The notes below the pieces were generated by a model, which had not been told where the DNA came from, did not search any database, and worked only from the letters and a program-made list of their open reading frames with translations. Positions 33,270 to 44,565 of a DNA stretch of 64,000 bases are shown in pieces. Position 1 is the stretch's first letter, and every line of letters begins with the position of its first letter. The stretch is from positions 62,001 to 126,000 of the forward strand of contig CALNHX010002991.1 in NCBI GenBank assembly GCA_940337035.1. Reading direction: 5' to 3'. The stretch is from Agriotes lineatus. Its lineage: Eukaryota; Arthropoda; Insecta; Coleoptera; Elateridae. The translations under genes and the position numbers were made by a program.

Positions 33270-35500
33270 GGCATCTGTTGTGCTCCTATTTCGCCTGAAT
33301 CGTTGTTTTTCCTCCGCTATGTCTATTATCTGTAGAAGTTCGTTTTTGATTAATGTAGTGAATGCTTTAGATACGACACTTTATAGAGCTATTCCACAGT
33401 AGTTGCTGGGTATTTGTTTACTACCTTTTTTAAACACAGGTATAGTGAGACTTTCTTTCCATTCTTGTATAACCTTAACGAAAAGCTGATGGATTAAATT
33501 AATTAATGTAACCCCCTTATTTAAGGAGTTTGTTAAATATTCCATCTGGGCCAACAGATTTGCGATTCTTCAATTCTGTTATTATTTTCTTAACTTTTTC
33601 AACAGTTACGTCTATTTCTTCGTTATTCTCTTCACTTTCTTCTATTGGCGTGGCAGTTGTTTCATCAAGATTTGTAAATAGGAGTAGTGTAGTTAGGCGG
33701 GTTCTGTACCACTTCGCATGTCACCCGAACGAGATCACGGGCCTAGCCGGGGTCAAGGTCGTTGACCTGGTCAAGGTTATTGGTCTCACCAAGGTCACGT
33801 GCCACTTCCGGTTCCCACGATGAATTTTTGGGGCTAAAAGTGTAATTTTGAAATTTTTACAAGATTGCCACGATGAATTTTGGGGCTAAAAGTCTAATTT
33901 TTACAAGATTCCCACGATGAATTTTGGGGTTAAATGTCTAATTTTTGAAATTTTACAAGATTTCTACGCTTATTAAAATATTTCCCAGGCTCAACAGGAT
34001 GTGAGTCATCGTAACTTGTCCAGACCTGCGGATGTGAGCGTCTGGGAATGTGCAAGGTTGCTAAAAAATAAATGTGTGGTTAAGAAATTTGCTTAAAATT
34101 GAAAATTTACAGACATCGGGTGACATGCGAAGTGGTCCAGAACCCGCCTATCTACACTACTAATAGGGATGTGAAGTGCTCTTTCGAATGTATTTTGTTG
34201 ATAGTATTTATTCGCACATATTAATTAATTTCTCTTTTCTGGTTTCTCAACATTTTCCAAATTTTTCTTTATGTTCCATATAAATCGTATTCTATGTCTT
34301 TGGTAAACTATTCCCAATATTCTTCTTTAATGTTTTCAATTTGCCTGTTCGTGTTATTTCTAAGTTGTTTGTACCTTTCATAATTGGCAGGAGTTGGATT
34401 GGACTTGTATTTTAGAAAAGCTTCGTTTTTCTTGTTTGCTAGCTCCCTAACCCTTTCTCGTCGAACCATGGTGTATTAGTTTTTATGCCACCTGTTTTTG
34501 TTTTTCGTTCTCTGAGTGCTTCTTTTGCTGCTGAGCTTATATTTGTTTTCAGTTTTAACAACATTTCCCTTGCTGTACAGTTCGTGCTTATTTGTGTTGT
34601 TTTTAGCTTTTGATTTAATCTATCTTGATAGAGTGCCATTGTGATTGGGTCAGTTATTTTCTCTATATTGATTTTTACTATTTCACTCTTATTCGGCTTT
34701 TTACATTTTATTTCTATGCTGAACTTGCCTAACACCAAACCATGTCCAGATCCCACATCTGCAGAACTGAGCGTCCGTATATCTAAGATCTGTAAGGGAT
34801 GTATCTCTCTGTTATGATGAAATAAATCATTGAGTGCTGTCCTCTACTGTTAGACCAGGTGATTTTATGTTGTGTGGGATGGTCAAAGAACATATTGTTT
34901 ATACGGAGTTTATTTATGATGCAAAATTCAATCAGATCTCTCTCATTGACGGCTGGTTATAATTTTTTCGTTATGTGGGATTTTGTCAATCATCTGTTGG
35001 AGAGTGTCATAAAAGTTTTGGGTTTATTTGTGTCCGGGGCGTAGAGTGCTATTATGTGTGATTTCTGCTTTTCTACTAAAAGTGTTATAAGTACAGATTT
35101 CATTGACATATTTTATTTCTGTCACATTGTTTATGTATCTATGATGTAATAAAATTCCTACCCCTGCATGTGCTCTTACTGATTTATCAACTCCATTGTA
35201 CGCTAGCATGTAGTTTCCTCTTGTTTTTCCGGAACCCTTTCTCTTGGTTTCGCTCAGGACAAATATATCAATCTTATGTTCCATTTCCATTATAATTTCT
35301 TGCTCTTTCTTGTTCCATGTGTTAATGCTCTATGTAGCGATTCTTAGTATGTTCTTATTTGTTTTCCTATTTGTTTCTTATTTTATTGACCTCTGGGTAG
35401 ATCCGTAGTCTTCCATTTTTAAACAGTGTTACCTCGAGAAGGATACGGCTCTTCCCTCGCGGACTACAGTCTTGACTCCAAATCAGTCTGCATAAGTGCA
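33270..35500 (-). pseudogene. Non-LTR retrotransposon (endonuclease plus partial RT) inside the MULE
   Basis: Minus strand, 5' to 3': IDIFVLSETKRKGSGKTRGN and AHAGVGILLHHRY (35270-35130) are the apurinic-like endonuclease N-terminal blocks. Then ITDPITMALYQDRLNQKL and the linker to 34440. VEKVKKIITELKNRKSVGPDG near 33600-33540 is the RT entry block. It stops at about 33270 before the catalytic RT motifs, so it is truncated. A 479-bp element (33683-34161) is inserted in the linker. Confidence 0.8.
33683..34161. mobile_element. 479-bp inverted-repeat element with AATAGG duplication
   Basis: About 45-bp inverted ends (AGTAGTGTAGTTAGGCGGGT and its near complement at the right) are flanked by AATAGG at 33677-33682 and 34162-34167. 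The interior has three tandem units of about 60-65 bp around CCACGATGAATTTTGGGG (33816-33965). No coding capacity. The 6-bp duplication makes it neither Tc1/mariner nor piggyBac. Weak similarity of the ends to about 60248-60285. Confidence 0.8.
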
Positions 35501-35559
35501 AGTTGTTAGGGCCCTGAGGGGTTACCATGAGGCTTCCTCCAAGAAGGACTATTCCTCAA

Positions 35560-36011
35560 GAGTCCCTCTCGACATCAATACTCAAAATAATGTGCAATAT
35601 ATTCATACTGATTCACAGCAAAATTTTCCGGAATCTAGCACAGAAGTACTGGTAATGTTACTGAAAAAATTGAACTCTCTCATAATGTTTCCGGAGATCA
35701 AGAAACGAATGTAATGGAAAAAGAGTACAAAAGAGAAAAGTCTGATGCCACTAACAATGATAGATCTAATAATGAAATCAGTAATGAATTTGAGTTACAC
35801 AATATCAAGGTACCAATATGTAAAAGAAAGGGACGATCGGCAGGAAGTAATATAACTGATTGGAATTCCAAAACGCAGATAGAAAACAAATAAATTAGTA
35901 CCTTTTGCTAAGAAACCAACCAAAGAAAGATTAGATATGTTGTTTAAATGGATAATAAAAGATGTGGAGATGGTGAAAATAAGGCAAAATGAGATAAAGG
36001 ATTTGCTGTGA
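35560..36011 (+). pseudogene. MULE transposase, C-terminal part
   Basis: Frame pieces read KEYKREKSD ... ICKRKGRSAGSNITDW (basic RKGRxxG patch) and, after a one-base shift near 35890, LVPFAKKPTKERLDMLFKWI ... KIRQNEIKDLL before a stop at about 36010. This is the basic tail seen in insect MULE transposases of the FAR1/FLYWCH type. It follows the inserted non-LTR element and belongs with 32315-33260. Confidence 0.7.
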
Positions 36012-36519
36012 TTTTTGCCTGCACTGGCATTACGTTAGCTGTGCTGGCACCAATACAGTCGCCGGGAGATTATTCGTATGTGCAAATTGCAAATAGATTT
36101 TCATTCAGTGCTATTTAATTTGTGTTAAAAACAAACATGCTTTAGTATTTGTTGCAATATTAAAATTACAAAATAAATTGGTAATTAATATAAAAACACT
36201 ACATTTGTGTTAATTTTTCTTGAAATAACGAAAATCGTTATTTTTGTATCCAGAATGCGAAATGCTACTTTTGCGTTAAAGGATGGAAGTTATTTTGCCG
36301 AGCATTAACGAGGCAAAATACCCATTCGATGACAGTTTTCGAAAAAAATCAGTACAAATTTTATTGTTTGGTTAAATGTGTGCACAGTGCGGCAATAGTT
36401 TATACTGCACTGTGTACACAGTGTTGCAATATACCTTACTACGCTGTCTGACAGTTCACCAATTTGTTTGCGGCTCTGTCTAGACAGTGCTGTAGACACT
36501 CCCAATAACTTATGTATAC

Positions 36520-37858
36520 TTATTATTATTATTATTATATTTCAAGCGAGAGGCGGCACAGCCGATTATCTCACGCAAATGCATATACAAGTGCAGAACA
36601 TAATGATTACATAAGAAAGCCATACAGTAAGTGATATAAAGAAAAGAATATAAACTAAGAACACATGATAAATTTATGAACTAGAATAAACTAGTACCCC
36701 ATTTAAATTAGCTTGAACCTAAAAACACATCTAATCGGTTTTTAAAGTCATTTAACGAGCTGGCGTTTACTATTTCATTTGTCAGGGCATTCCAAGTATT
36801 ACACACCCGAAGAGCAAAAAAGTGTTGACGGCACTGACAATGAAAACGTAGGTGAACCAGCTTATGGCAGTTACCGCGTGTAAGTGTACATTTTCACTAA
36901 ACACAAACATCTCAGAGAGTGGGCAGTTATAATGATTATGTATAATCTTATAAGTCTCAATTAAGTCGCCACGAACACGCCTGTCCTTCAGGGTTGGTAA
37001 CTTCAAACGCAAAAGTCGCTGATCATACGGGAGGTTTCTTAGTTCGAACACTAGTTTAGTGGCTCTGCGTTGAACCCTTTCGAGAATTTCTATGTCCTTA
37101 GCTAAATAAGGGTTCCAGACACTAGCACTAAACTCTAATATAGGGCGCACGTAGGTTTTATACAACTTTAGAAACACTTAATTTTAGACACTTGAAGTTT
37201 ATTTTAATCATATACAACAATGAGTTTGCTTTTTTAACGAGATGTGTGATGTGTGATGACCATTTTAAATCACTGCTGATAGTTACGCCGAGGTCGGTGT
37301 GTTCGGAAACTTTCTTTAGAGATTTTCCATCAAGGGTGTAGTCCTTTCTGGGATTGTTCGTACCAATATGCAGGATTGAACATTTGTCAACGTTGAGTGT
37401 TAGCATCCATTCTTTTGTCCAAGAGCTTATTTTATCAAGATCTGACTGTATAATGCCCGAGTTATGCCAAGCGTTATTGTAAATCTTAGTGTCATCAGCG
37501 AAAACACTAGAGTTCGATTCGATATTTGCGGTTAAATCTGCTATATAAACAAGGAATAAAATGGGACCAAGAACTGATCCTTGCGGCACTCCACTTTTTA
37601 CTGGATAAGATCCGGAAAGAGAGTCGCTAACTCGTACTTGGTATGTTCGATCCGATAAAAAGGCTTCAATCCATTTTAGAGACTTCCTCTTATCCCATAA
37701 TGTTCAAGTTTTAACAATAATCTCTGATGTGGAACTCTGTCGAATGCCTTTTCAAAATCTAAATAAACAACATCTACTGGCGTTCGAGCATCGATAGATT
37801 TAGTCCACGAATCAACATTTAACAGCAAATTTGAAAGAACTGATCTGCCTGGGAAGGT
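36520..37858 (-). pseudogene. CR1-like non-LTR retrotransposon, 5'-truncated, (TAA)n tail
   Basis: Minus strand: FPGRSVLSNLLLNVDSWT, then VYLDFEKAFDRVPHQRLL (catalytic Asp) at 37780-37735. MPQGSVLGPILFLVYIADL at 37589 and FADDTKIYN near 37505 follow, then thumb and C-terminal blocks ending LVFELRNLPYDQRL. In a shifted frame HFFALRVCNTWNALTNEIVN leads to a stop near 36710. The 3' end is a (TAA)n repeat (36520-36537). The left part of the RT and everything upstream is missing where a palindrome begins (37859). Two or more frameshifts. Confidence 0.88.
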
Positions 37859-38276
37859 GTAGTAGTAGGAGAGATGGTGACATTTTTTGGTGATCATTTA
37901 GTTAAGGCCTATTTTTTGAGAGAATGTTGCTGGAGGCATGTATAAGTGTCATCTGTAAGGATTCTCCTAGATAGCGGTATCGGGGGGAGGCAGAACACCC
38001 CCAATTTGCACTGTCAATATATGTCAAATTCGAGGTTAGCAGGTTAGGTTTTCAGTCAGTTTTGACAGAAACTGACACAAAACCTAACCGGCTCACCTCG
38101 AATTTGACATATATTGACAGTGCAAATTGGGGGTGTTCTGCCTCCCTCCGATACCGCTATCTAGGAGATCCTTACAGATGACACTTATACATGCGTCCAG
38201 CTACATTCTCTGAAAAAATAGGCCTTAACTAAATGATCACCAAAAAATGTCACCAGCTCTTAAACTATTATACTAC
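37859..38276. mobile_element. 418-bp near-perfect palindromic MITE
   Basis: GTAGTA...GGTGACATTTTTTGG at the left is mirrored to the right end. The arms are about 190 bp with few mismatches, around a small loop near 38065. The central 90 bp share GTCAAATTCGAGGTTAGCAG with the 298-bp MITE at 3312. It abuts the truncated CR1-like element. No clear target duplication. Confidence 0.85.
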
Positions 38277-38494
38277 GAGTGCATTTCCATGCAGGTGCAA
38301 TAGCGTGTTTTAGCGGTCCAGTTTTCCAGTGTTATTATTAGTTATTATAGTGTAGTTTAACGAGTAAGTGCCAAAATGGACACACGCTCTCGTGCGTACA
38401 AAGTGCAAGAACTTAACCGGTAATTTTACACATAACCTCACATTATTCTATGAAAATTCACTTGTGGTTGTTCTGTAAGAGTTAATAAATTATT

Positions 38495-38700
38495 ATGACT
38501 ATACTCCATTTACTTGACATCTGCACTGTCAGTGTCAAATTTTAAAAAAATGTCTTGACTATACCTCAGAAATAATGTGTTTTTTATTAGACTGTACAGT
38601 AATTTGATTGTTAAAATGTGAAAAATAGCAGTGGTGCCAACATAATGTCAATTTGACAGTGCAGATGTCAAGTAAATGTACAGTCCGTTAGTGTATATAA
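38495..38700. mobile_element. Small inverted-repeat MITE
   Basis: CTCCATTTACTTGACATCTG (38503-38522) is mirrored by CAGATGTCAAGTAAATGTAC at 38661-38680, with TGTCAAATT/AATTTGACA inside. AT-rich centre, no coding. Confidence 0.7.
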
Positions 38701-39190
38701 AGCGACTGTAAAGTAAATGGAGTATACAGTGTCACCAAGCATACAAAAACCCCGGGTAGGGGAGGCTGGCACTAGCTCCGTTTGAAAATTACACTTCATG
38801 GAAAAAATTATAAACATTCGTAAACGCGGGAAATTTAAACATTTTATTTTAAAAATCATTCGAGTTCTTTTAAATATAACACTGTTTAAGTTACTAAATC
38901 ACTACATATTAAATAAATTCCTTGTAACAAAAATAATAGTACATAGAACAACTAAGAATGCAATACATATTTTTATGATTACCGAAGGATTATACAAAAT
39001 AAATATATTAGATTGCCTAATTATCCATTATCCTAAAGGCTAATATAAAAAGTTTTTAAACAAAGGAAATATACATTAAGATCGCCAGAGCAAAGAAAAA
39101 GCTGAAAAGAGAGAAAATGCTGACCCAAATACAGTATATTCTTTTTATAATAAACTTGCTTGTAATCGATTCTCGTTTTGCAAAGTACCG
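38701..39190. other. Unassigned spacer
   Basis: AT-rich; an 81-codon frame at 38798-39043 is Ile/Leu/Lys-rich without motif and is probably chance. Confidence 0.35.
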
Positions 39191-39194
39191 ATTA

Positions 39195-39815
39195 CCAAAA
39201 TCCCCAGTCATTAAATGTATCTTTTGTAAAGACCTGGTCCATCATCTGACTGCCAGCATTTTCCTACTCCGTAATTAGAATGAATATATGTTTATTCTAG
39301 GAACGTTACAGGTTTTTTCTTCGCACCTAGTTCTTCGTTTTCTTTTATTTTTTTTAAATACCTAGAACGCCAAGCTACAATGTTACTCCTTTTCATGAGC
39401 AATTTTCTTTTGTCACATTTTTTATACAGTTTTTTCCACACTGAACATTTCATGAACCGTTCTTTGCAAAACTCCCAAATCAAAATCATCGAGAACGATT
39501 TTCTTTGAGTCTTCCTTGAGTTTCTTCTTCTACTGAAATGTTAAAGAAGTAATGCCTGGAAGAAGTAAGGACTAAAATATTACCTGCATTAAGTTTTTTA
39601 ATGACAATACTGAGAAACAATATTGTTATTTTTAATGAATTACTTGCTGTAGGATAGTCCTTACGAACTTTCTTTATCAGAGAGGTTAATTTTCCAGTTG
39701 CTGCGGCCGCTCGTTCTGTAGGCTGCTCTATCGGAAATATCAACTTTCCAGAAATCTTCTGTTCATCAAAACACGTTATGACCTTTACAATTATACTTCT
39801 TGTTTCTGAATGCAC
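39195..39815 (-). pseudogene. IS630-like DDE transposase, N-terminal half
   Basis: Minus strand from ATG 39815: MHSETRSIIVKVITCFDEQK ... PTERAAAATGKL ... LIKKVRKD, the helix-turn-helix head of an insect DDE_3-type transposase family. After a break: LMKRSNIVAWRSRYLKKIKE and KKPVTFLE, stop, TYIHSNYGVGKCWQSDDGPG. The usual sequence there is YLDETY with the first catalytic Asp, so the Asp has been lost. The coding sequence ends near 39195, and the rest of the catalytic domain is missing. Confidence 0.75.
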
Positions 39816-41238
39816 AAAAGCTTTCTTGCTTTATAACTCATTGTAATCCTATGTAAAAAGAAATTTAGGGTAATCCTGCATTTTAGGGCCATGAATTTGA
39901 ACTACCGTTCCTAGAGCTAATAATGCAGGTGGGAGTGAAATGTGACAGTAAAAAAACGAGAGATATATAATATACTTACTTAGTTATTGTCTCTCAATTG
40001 TTTAACATTACTTTTATATTTTATAATGAATATTACTTATATACGTAACTACTTAACAATAAATCTTTATTTTGTCTATAAGAACACTTCCAGGGCAGAC
40101 ATTGGTAATTTACACTATTTTCAGGGAAGGAAATTGGTGCTAGATCACTTTTATGTATGTTTATACAGTGTGTCCCCGGATTGAGTTCACTATAGGTATA
40201 ATCGACAACAAATTTTACAATTTTATTTTAATGTTTTGGGATCCCGCCCTGCTTGGTCTGAAAACAATTTTAAGCAGAGTTTTAATTTTTAGAAATTAAG
40301 TCTGCCATGAAAAATGTGCAAAAACTATTTTCTATTTAGGTAAACTACCCTTTTTGTTCATGATACGGCAAAATTTTGTTAAGAAAAGTTGTTTAGAATC
40401 ATAAATTACGGCCCTATGCAAAATTTCAGAAAGATCTGTTGACTTAGAAAACACCGTTATTTTTTAGATAATTGTATTTTATTTTCAGGTAAACTACTGT
40501 TTTTGTTCATGATACGGAAAAAATATATTAAGAAAAGTTGTTCAGAATGAAAAATTATGGCCCTGTACCAAATTTCAAAAAGATCTGTTGACTTAGACTA
40601 AACCGTTATTTTTTAGATTAAACAAATTGCATTTATTAAAAATGACGGTTTCATCTAAGTCAACAGATCTTTCTGAAATTTTGTATAGGGTCACAACTTC
40701 TCATTCTGAACAACTTTTCTTAATACAATTTTTCCGTATCATGAACAAAAAAAGTAGTTTACCTGAAAATAAAATACAATTATCTAAAAAATAATGGTGT
40801 TTTCTAAGTCAACAGATCTTTCTAAAATTTTGTATAGGGCCGTAATTTATCATTCTAAACAACTTTTCTTAATAAAATTTTGCCGTATCATGAACAAAAA
40901 GCGTAGTTTACCTGAAAATAAAATAGTTTTCGCTTCCCTGCCAAGGCCTACTTGTTTTTCAAAAACTGAAAATATTCTTAAAATTCTTTTCAAACCAAGC
41001 AGGACCGAATCCCAGAACCTTAAAATAAAATTCTAAAATTTTTAGGTATCTCACCTCTTGTAACATCAATCCTGGGACACACTATTGTATTTTCTTTTCA
41101 GGTAAACTACCTTTTTTGTTTATAATACGGCAAAATTTTACTAAGAAGAATTGTTCAGAATGGGAAATTATGGCCCCATACAAAATATCAGGAAGTTCTA
41201 CTTACTTAAATCAAACCGTAATTTTTAATAAATAGGTA

Positions 41239-43091
41239 CCGGGTGGCCAATTAAGAAGGGCACTCGGCCGTATCTCGAAAAGTAATTGTCGTAAAGACTT
41301 GGGGTAAAAAAATTTATGACTAAAGCGGCCAAGAGAAAATGCTGGAAATTATTTTTAAGTTTCTAGAATGGCCGCCAGAGGGCGTAATCGCATTCTTGAA
41401 TTTTAAATCTCGTTTTTTGAGAAATATTCTTATATTACAGATAGCTAAAATGGACACCGTTTTAAAGCCGAGATAAATTCGATTCTTTTTTGTTAAATGC
41501 TTTTTGCTCTATCTCTTAAGGGAAAGTGGTGGGGGGTGTCCGAACATTTTCGGAAAGAAATGTCAATAACTTCAAAATGGCTGAACGGATTTTGTCAAAC
41601 TTAGAGTCGTTGAAAAGAGCTTTTCTTAGGCTATCAACGTCGCTTTGAGCGGATTGATTTAGATTGCTTGTGTCGCCGTTAGAGGGCGTTTTGCGACAAC
41701 ACTACAAATGAAATGGATTTTCTCAAAAAAATTAAATGCAACGATATCACTTTTATTGCAACAAAAGGTAGCCAAATAAGGGTCTAACACGCTAGTGAAA
41801 ACCGCATTTCGATATTTGTTTCCTAACCTAAAATATCAGTAAAAGAACTCGAAATGATGTCGCATCTTTGGGAATATTTTCAGTATACCTGCCATTATTA
41901 AAACCTAATTATCGTTCTTTTGGCAAAATATAGGTATATAAATTTACTGTTAAAATACCAACATTATATTTAAAATGTCAATAATAATTAATACTCATTC
42001 ACTATGATTGAATATTGCCCTTCTGTCCACACGAAATTCGAAATTTTTAAAATGCAAGTGTGCTTTGGAAAACAAAATAGCAAAAATTATAATGGTGGTG
42101 TTTAAGTGCCAATCATATTAAGATTGCAGCTATTTATAGTGCATTTTGGTGGCCTTATTTGTAAAAAATGCCTTTTCCACCTGTAGAAGTGTTTGATATG
42201 TTTCGTATTTATTTTCAAAACAATGAAAACGCAACTGTTTCTGTTAGAATCTATGCGATGGAGTATCCTGATAGGCGCCAATCAACTGTCAAAGTTTTTC
42301 GTGTGGACAGAAAGGCAATATTCAATCATATTGAATGAGTATTAATTATTATTGACATTTTAAATATAATGTTCGTATTTTAACTGTAAATTTATATATA
42401 TTTTGCTAAAAGAACGATAATTTAATAATGGCAGGTATACTGAAAATATTCCCAAAGATGCGACATTATTTCGAGTTTTAATTTCTTCTACTGATATTTT
42501 AGGTTAGGAAAGAAATATCGAAATGCGGTTTTCACTAGCCTGTTAGACCCTTATTTGGCTATCTTCTGTTGCAATAAAAGTGATATCGATGCATTTAATT
42601 TTTTTGAGAAAATCCATTTCATTTGTAGTGTTGTCGCAAAACGCCCTCTAGCGACGACACAAACAATCTAAATCAATCCGCTCAAGGCAGCGTTGATAGC
42701 CTAAGAAAATTCCTTTTCAACGACTCCAAGTTTGACAAAATCCGTTCAGCCATTTTGAAGTTATTGACATTTCTTTCCGAAGATGTTCGGACACCCCCCA
42801 CCACTTTACCTTAAGAGATAGAGCAAAAAGCATTTAACAAAAAAGAATCGAATTTATCTCAGCTTTAAAACGGTGTCCATTTTAGCTATCTGTAATATAA
42901 GAATATTTCTCAAAAAACGGGATTTAAAATTCAAGAATGCGATTACGCCCCCTCGCGGCCATTCTAGAAACTTAAAAATAATTTCCAGCATTTTCTCTTG
43001 GCTGCTTTAGTCATAAATTTTTTTACCCCAAGTCTTTACGACAATTACTTTTCGAGATAGGGCCGAGTGCCCTTCTTAATTGGCCACCCGG
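41239..43091. mobile_element. 1853-bp palindromic element (inner level), TA target
   Basis: Ends CCGGGTGGCCAATTAAGAAG and complement, flanked by TA (41237-41238 and 43092-43093). The arms are about 800 bp each with high identity; for example GTTTTGCGACAACACTACAA at about 41688 is mirrored near 42625-42645. The loop (about 42035-42298) contains most of the short transposase-like frame at 42168. Confidence 0.92.
42168..42338 (+). pseudogene. DUF4817-like helix-turn-helix fragment (56 codons) in the palindrome loop
   Basis: ATG at 42168 opens MPFPPVEVFDMFRIYFQNNE ... SVRIYAMEYPDRRQSTVKVF ... RKAIFNHIE then stop. The pattern (aromatic-rich helix, A..Y...FP.RR at the end of the recognition helix, then F.R) is that of DUF4817, the N-terminal DNA-binding domain of insect IS630/mariner transposases. 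Its C-terminal counterpart is in the loops at 13958 and 27739. The last codons lie in the right arm, so the arm duplicated part of this gene. Confidence 0.7.
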
Positions 43092-44464
43092 TACAATTTT
43101 AACGGTTTAATTTAAGTAGGTAGATCTTCCTGAAATTTTGTATAGGGCCATAATTTATCATTCTGAACAACTTTTCTTTGTAAAATTTTGCCGTATCATG
43201 GACAGAAAGGGTAGTTTACCTGAAAAGAAAATAGTTTTTGCTTCACTGTCAAGGCCAACTTATGTTTTCAAAAACTGTAAATATTCTTAAAATTCTCTTC
43301 AGACCAAGCAGGGCGGAATCCCAAAACATTAAAATAAAATTGTAAAATTTTTTGTCAATTATACCTATAGTGAACTCAATCCGGGGACACACTGTACTAT
43401 AATGTCTATTTAAATATTTTTGTAATGTAAATATTTTCTCACACACCATACAAATAAGGGCCATGCTATTTAGCGATATAAAAGAAAAAACGCAAATAAA
43501 CAATTTCTCACAGATCTGTAGACAGGATTTCTGACTAATACTCTAACGAAGTTACTGTTAGGTTAGAAAGTTAGACCACATGTCAGCTGAAAACATTACG
43601 AAATTAAACAGGTTCTCGTTTTTTACTGTCACATTTCACTCCCACCTGCATTATTAGCTCTAGGAACGGTAGTTCAAATTCATGGTCCTAAAATGCAGGA
43701 TTACCGAAACTTAGTATTACGTAAATATATAAGTGCAACTTAAGGTACCATTTTAGAAAGCATTTAATACTTACGATTTGATAGAAAATAACCAAGCCGC
43801 CCAAATTTAAACAGCGAATAGATAAACAATAACAAACAGAACTAACGACGAAAAGCAGTACTAACAAAAATGAACAAAGAACAACAAAACTAATAAACAA
43901 CAGCACTAAAAAACCTGGAAATTAGACAATTCTATCTGACGTAATAACAGCCATAGCGAAGTGACATTTGTTTTTTGTTTGAATAGACCTCTCCGCAAAG
44001 CTTGCTCTTTGTTGGTTCTTTAGTTCCCCGTACGGGAATTTTAGATTTAGTTCACATATTTTCCGGAGCTTTTGTGTGCTTGGTGGTACTGTAGTTCCTT
44101 CGTTTCAAATACACCAACAATTTAATATCCAATTTTTAAATTTCACGTTAAGAATTCAAACAGCAAAGACAAGAAAAAGTCTTGGGATTATTTAAGTGAC
44201 AATAGCCCGAATACATTTTCTTAGCTACCATTGGAAATATGACAAATGTTTGACAGCTTACATTTTCTGAAGTGTCATCAACACGTGTCATATTATTTGG
44301 GAAATAGTCTAATCGAATATATTTCCGTCTCATTATTTTGCAGGTGAAATTTGACCTCAAGATTTTTTGCTTATAGGTAATCTTCCTCGGCAACTGACTT
44401 TGATCATGGTCATTATTTGCCTCAGAAGTTTACCAAAGCAACAACCTATTGGCCAATTTTTTTT

Positions 44465-44565
44465 AGGGATTGACCGTTACCGATAATCGGTATCGGCCGA
44501 ATTAGGGATATATCGGTATCGGTCATATCGGCCTTCTTTCTTGCCGATATATCGGCAAAAGTGAA
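44465..44565. repeat. ATCGG-rich short repeat
   Basis: Irregular runs of TATCGG/CCGATA (for example GATAATCGGTATCGGCCG) mirrored on themselves. Such blocks occur dispersed in insect genomes. No gene in the surrounding 43706-45081 apart from AT-rich DNA and a pseudo-palindromic stretch near 44740-44790 (GATCC/TTCGATCC words). Confidence 0.45.

Larger units (their letters stand above)
32111..36503 (+). mobile_element. MULE (Mutator-like) transposon with 9-bp target duplication
   Basis: AATAACTTA lies directly outside both ends (32102-32110 and 36504-36512), the 9-bp duplication typical of Mutator-like elements. Terminal inverted repeats of about 60 bp: GTGAGTGTCTACTGCACTGT... and the complement of GGGAGTGTCTACAGCACTGT. 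The interior carries a split transposase gene, with a non-LTR retrotransposon inserted in the middle. Confidence 0.9.
40166..43394. mobile_element. 3229-bp palindromic element (middle level), TA target
   Basis: The ends are CAGTGTGTCCCCGGATTGAG and its complement, flanked by TA (40164-40165 and 43395-43396). Arms of about 270 bp at the outside are mirrored (for example CCGCCCTGCTTGGTCTGA at about 40245 against TCAGACCAAGCAGGGCGG near 43300). The left side also holds further inverted copies of the same 150-bp word family (40370-41040, around CTTTTCTTAATAAAATTTTG). A second palindrome (41239-43091) is inserted at its centre. Confidence 0.9.
40033..43503 (-). pseudogene. Small C2H2-type frame split by the 3.2-kb palindrome
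   Basis: Minus strand: the frame opens at 43503 and reads ALICMVCEKIFTLQKYLNRH up to the palindrome border at 43394. Skipping 40166-43394 and one TA, it continues with SINIHKSDLA and ends at a stop (40033-40035). The joined finger fits C-x2-C-x12-H-x5-H, with the last His supplied only by the far side. The start codon is uncertain, and I do not know the protein. Confidence 0.6.
39869..43705. repeat. Outermost inverted repeat of a triple-nested palindrome
   Basis: A 92-bp arm at 39869-39960 (GGTAATCCTGCATTTTAGGG ... GTAAAAAAACGAG) is mirrored at 43615-43705. The left arm lies just upstream of the transposase start at 39815, so it may be that element's end. Between the arms are unique DNA with a split C2H2 frame and the two palindromes below. 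Confidence 0.85.

Noticed and set aside
42168..42338. The DUF4817-like frame as a working host gene
   Set aside because: It lies in the loop of a palindrome, part of it is duplicated in the arms, and no catalytic domain follows.
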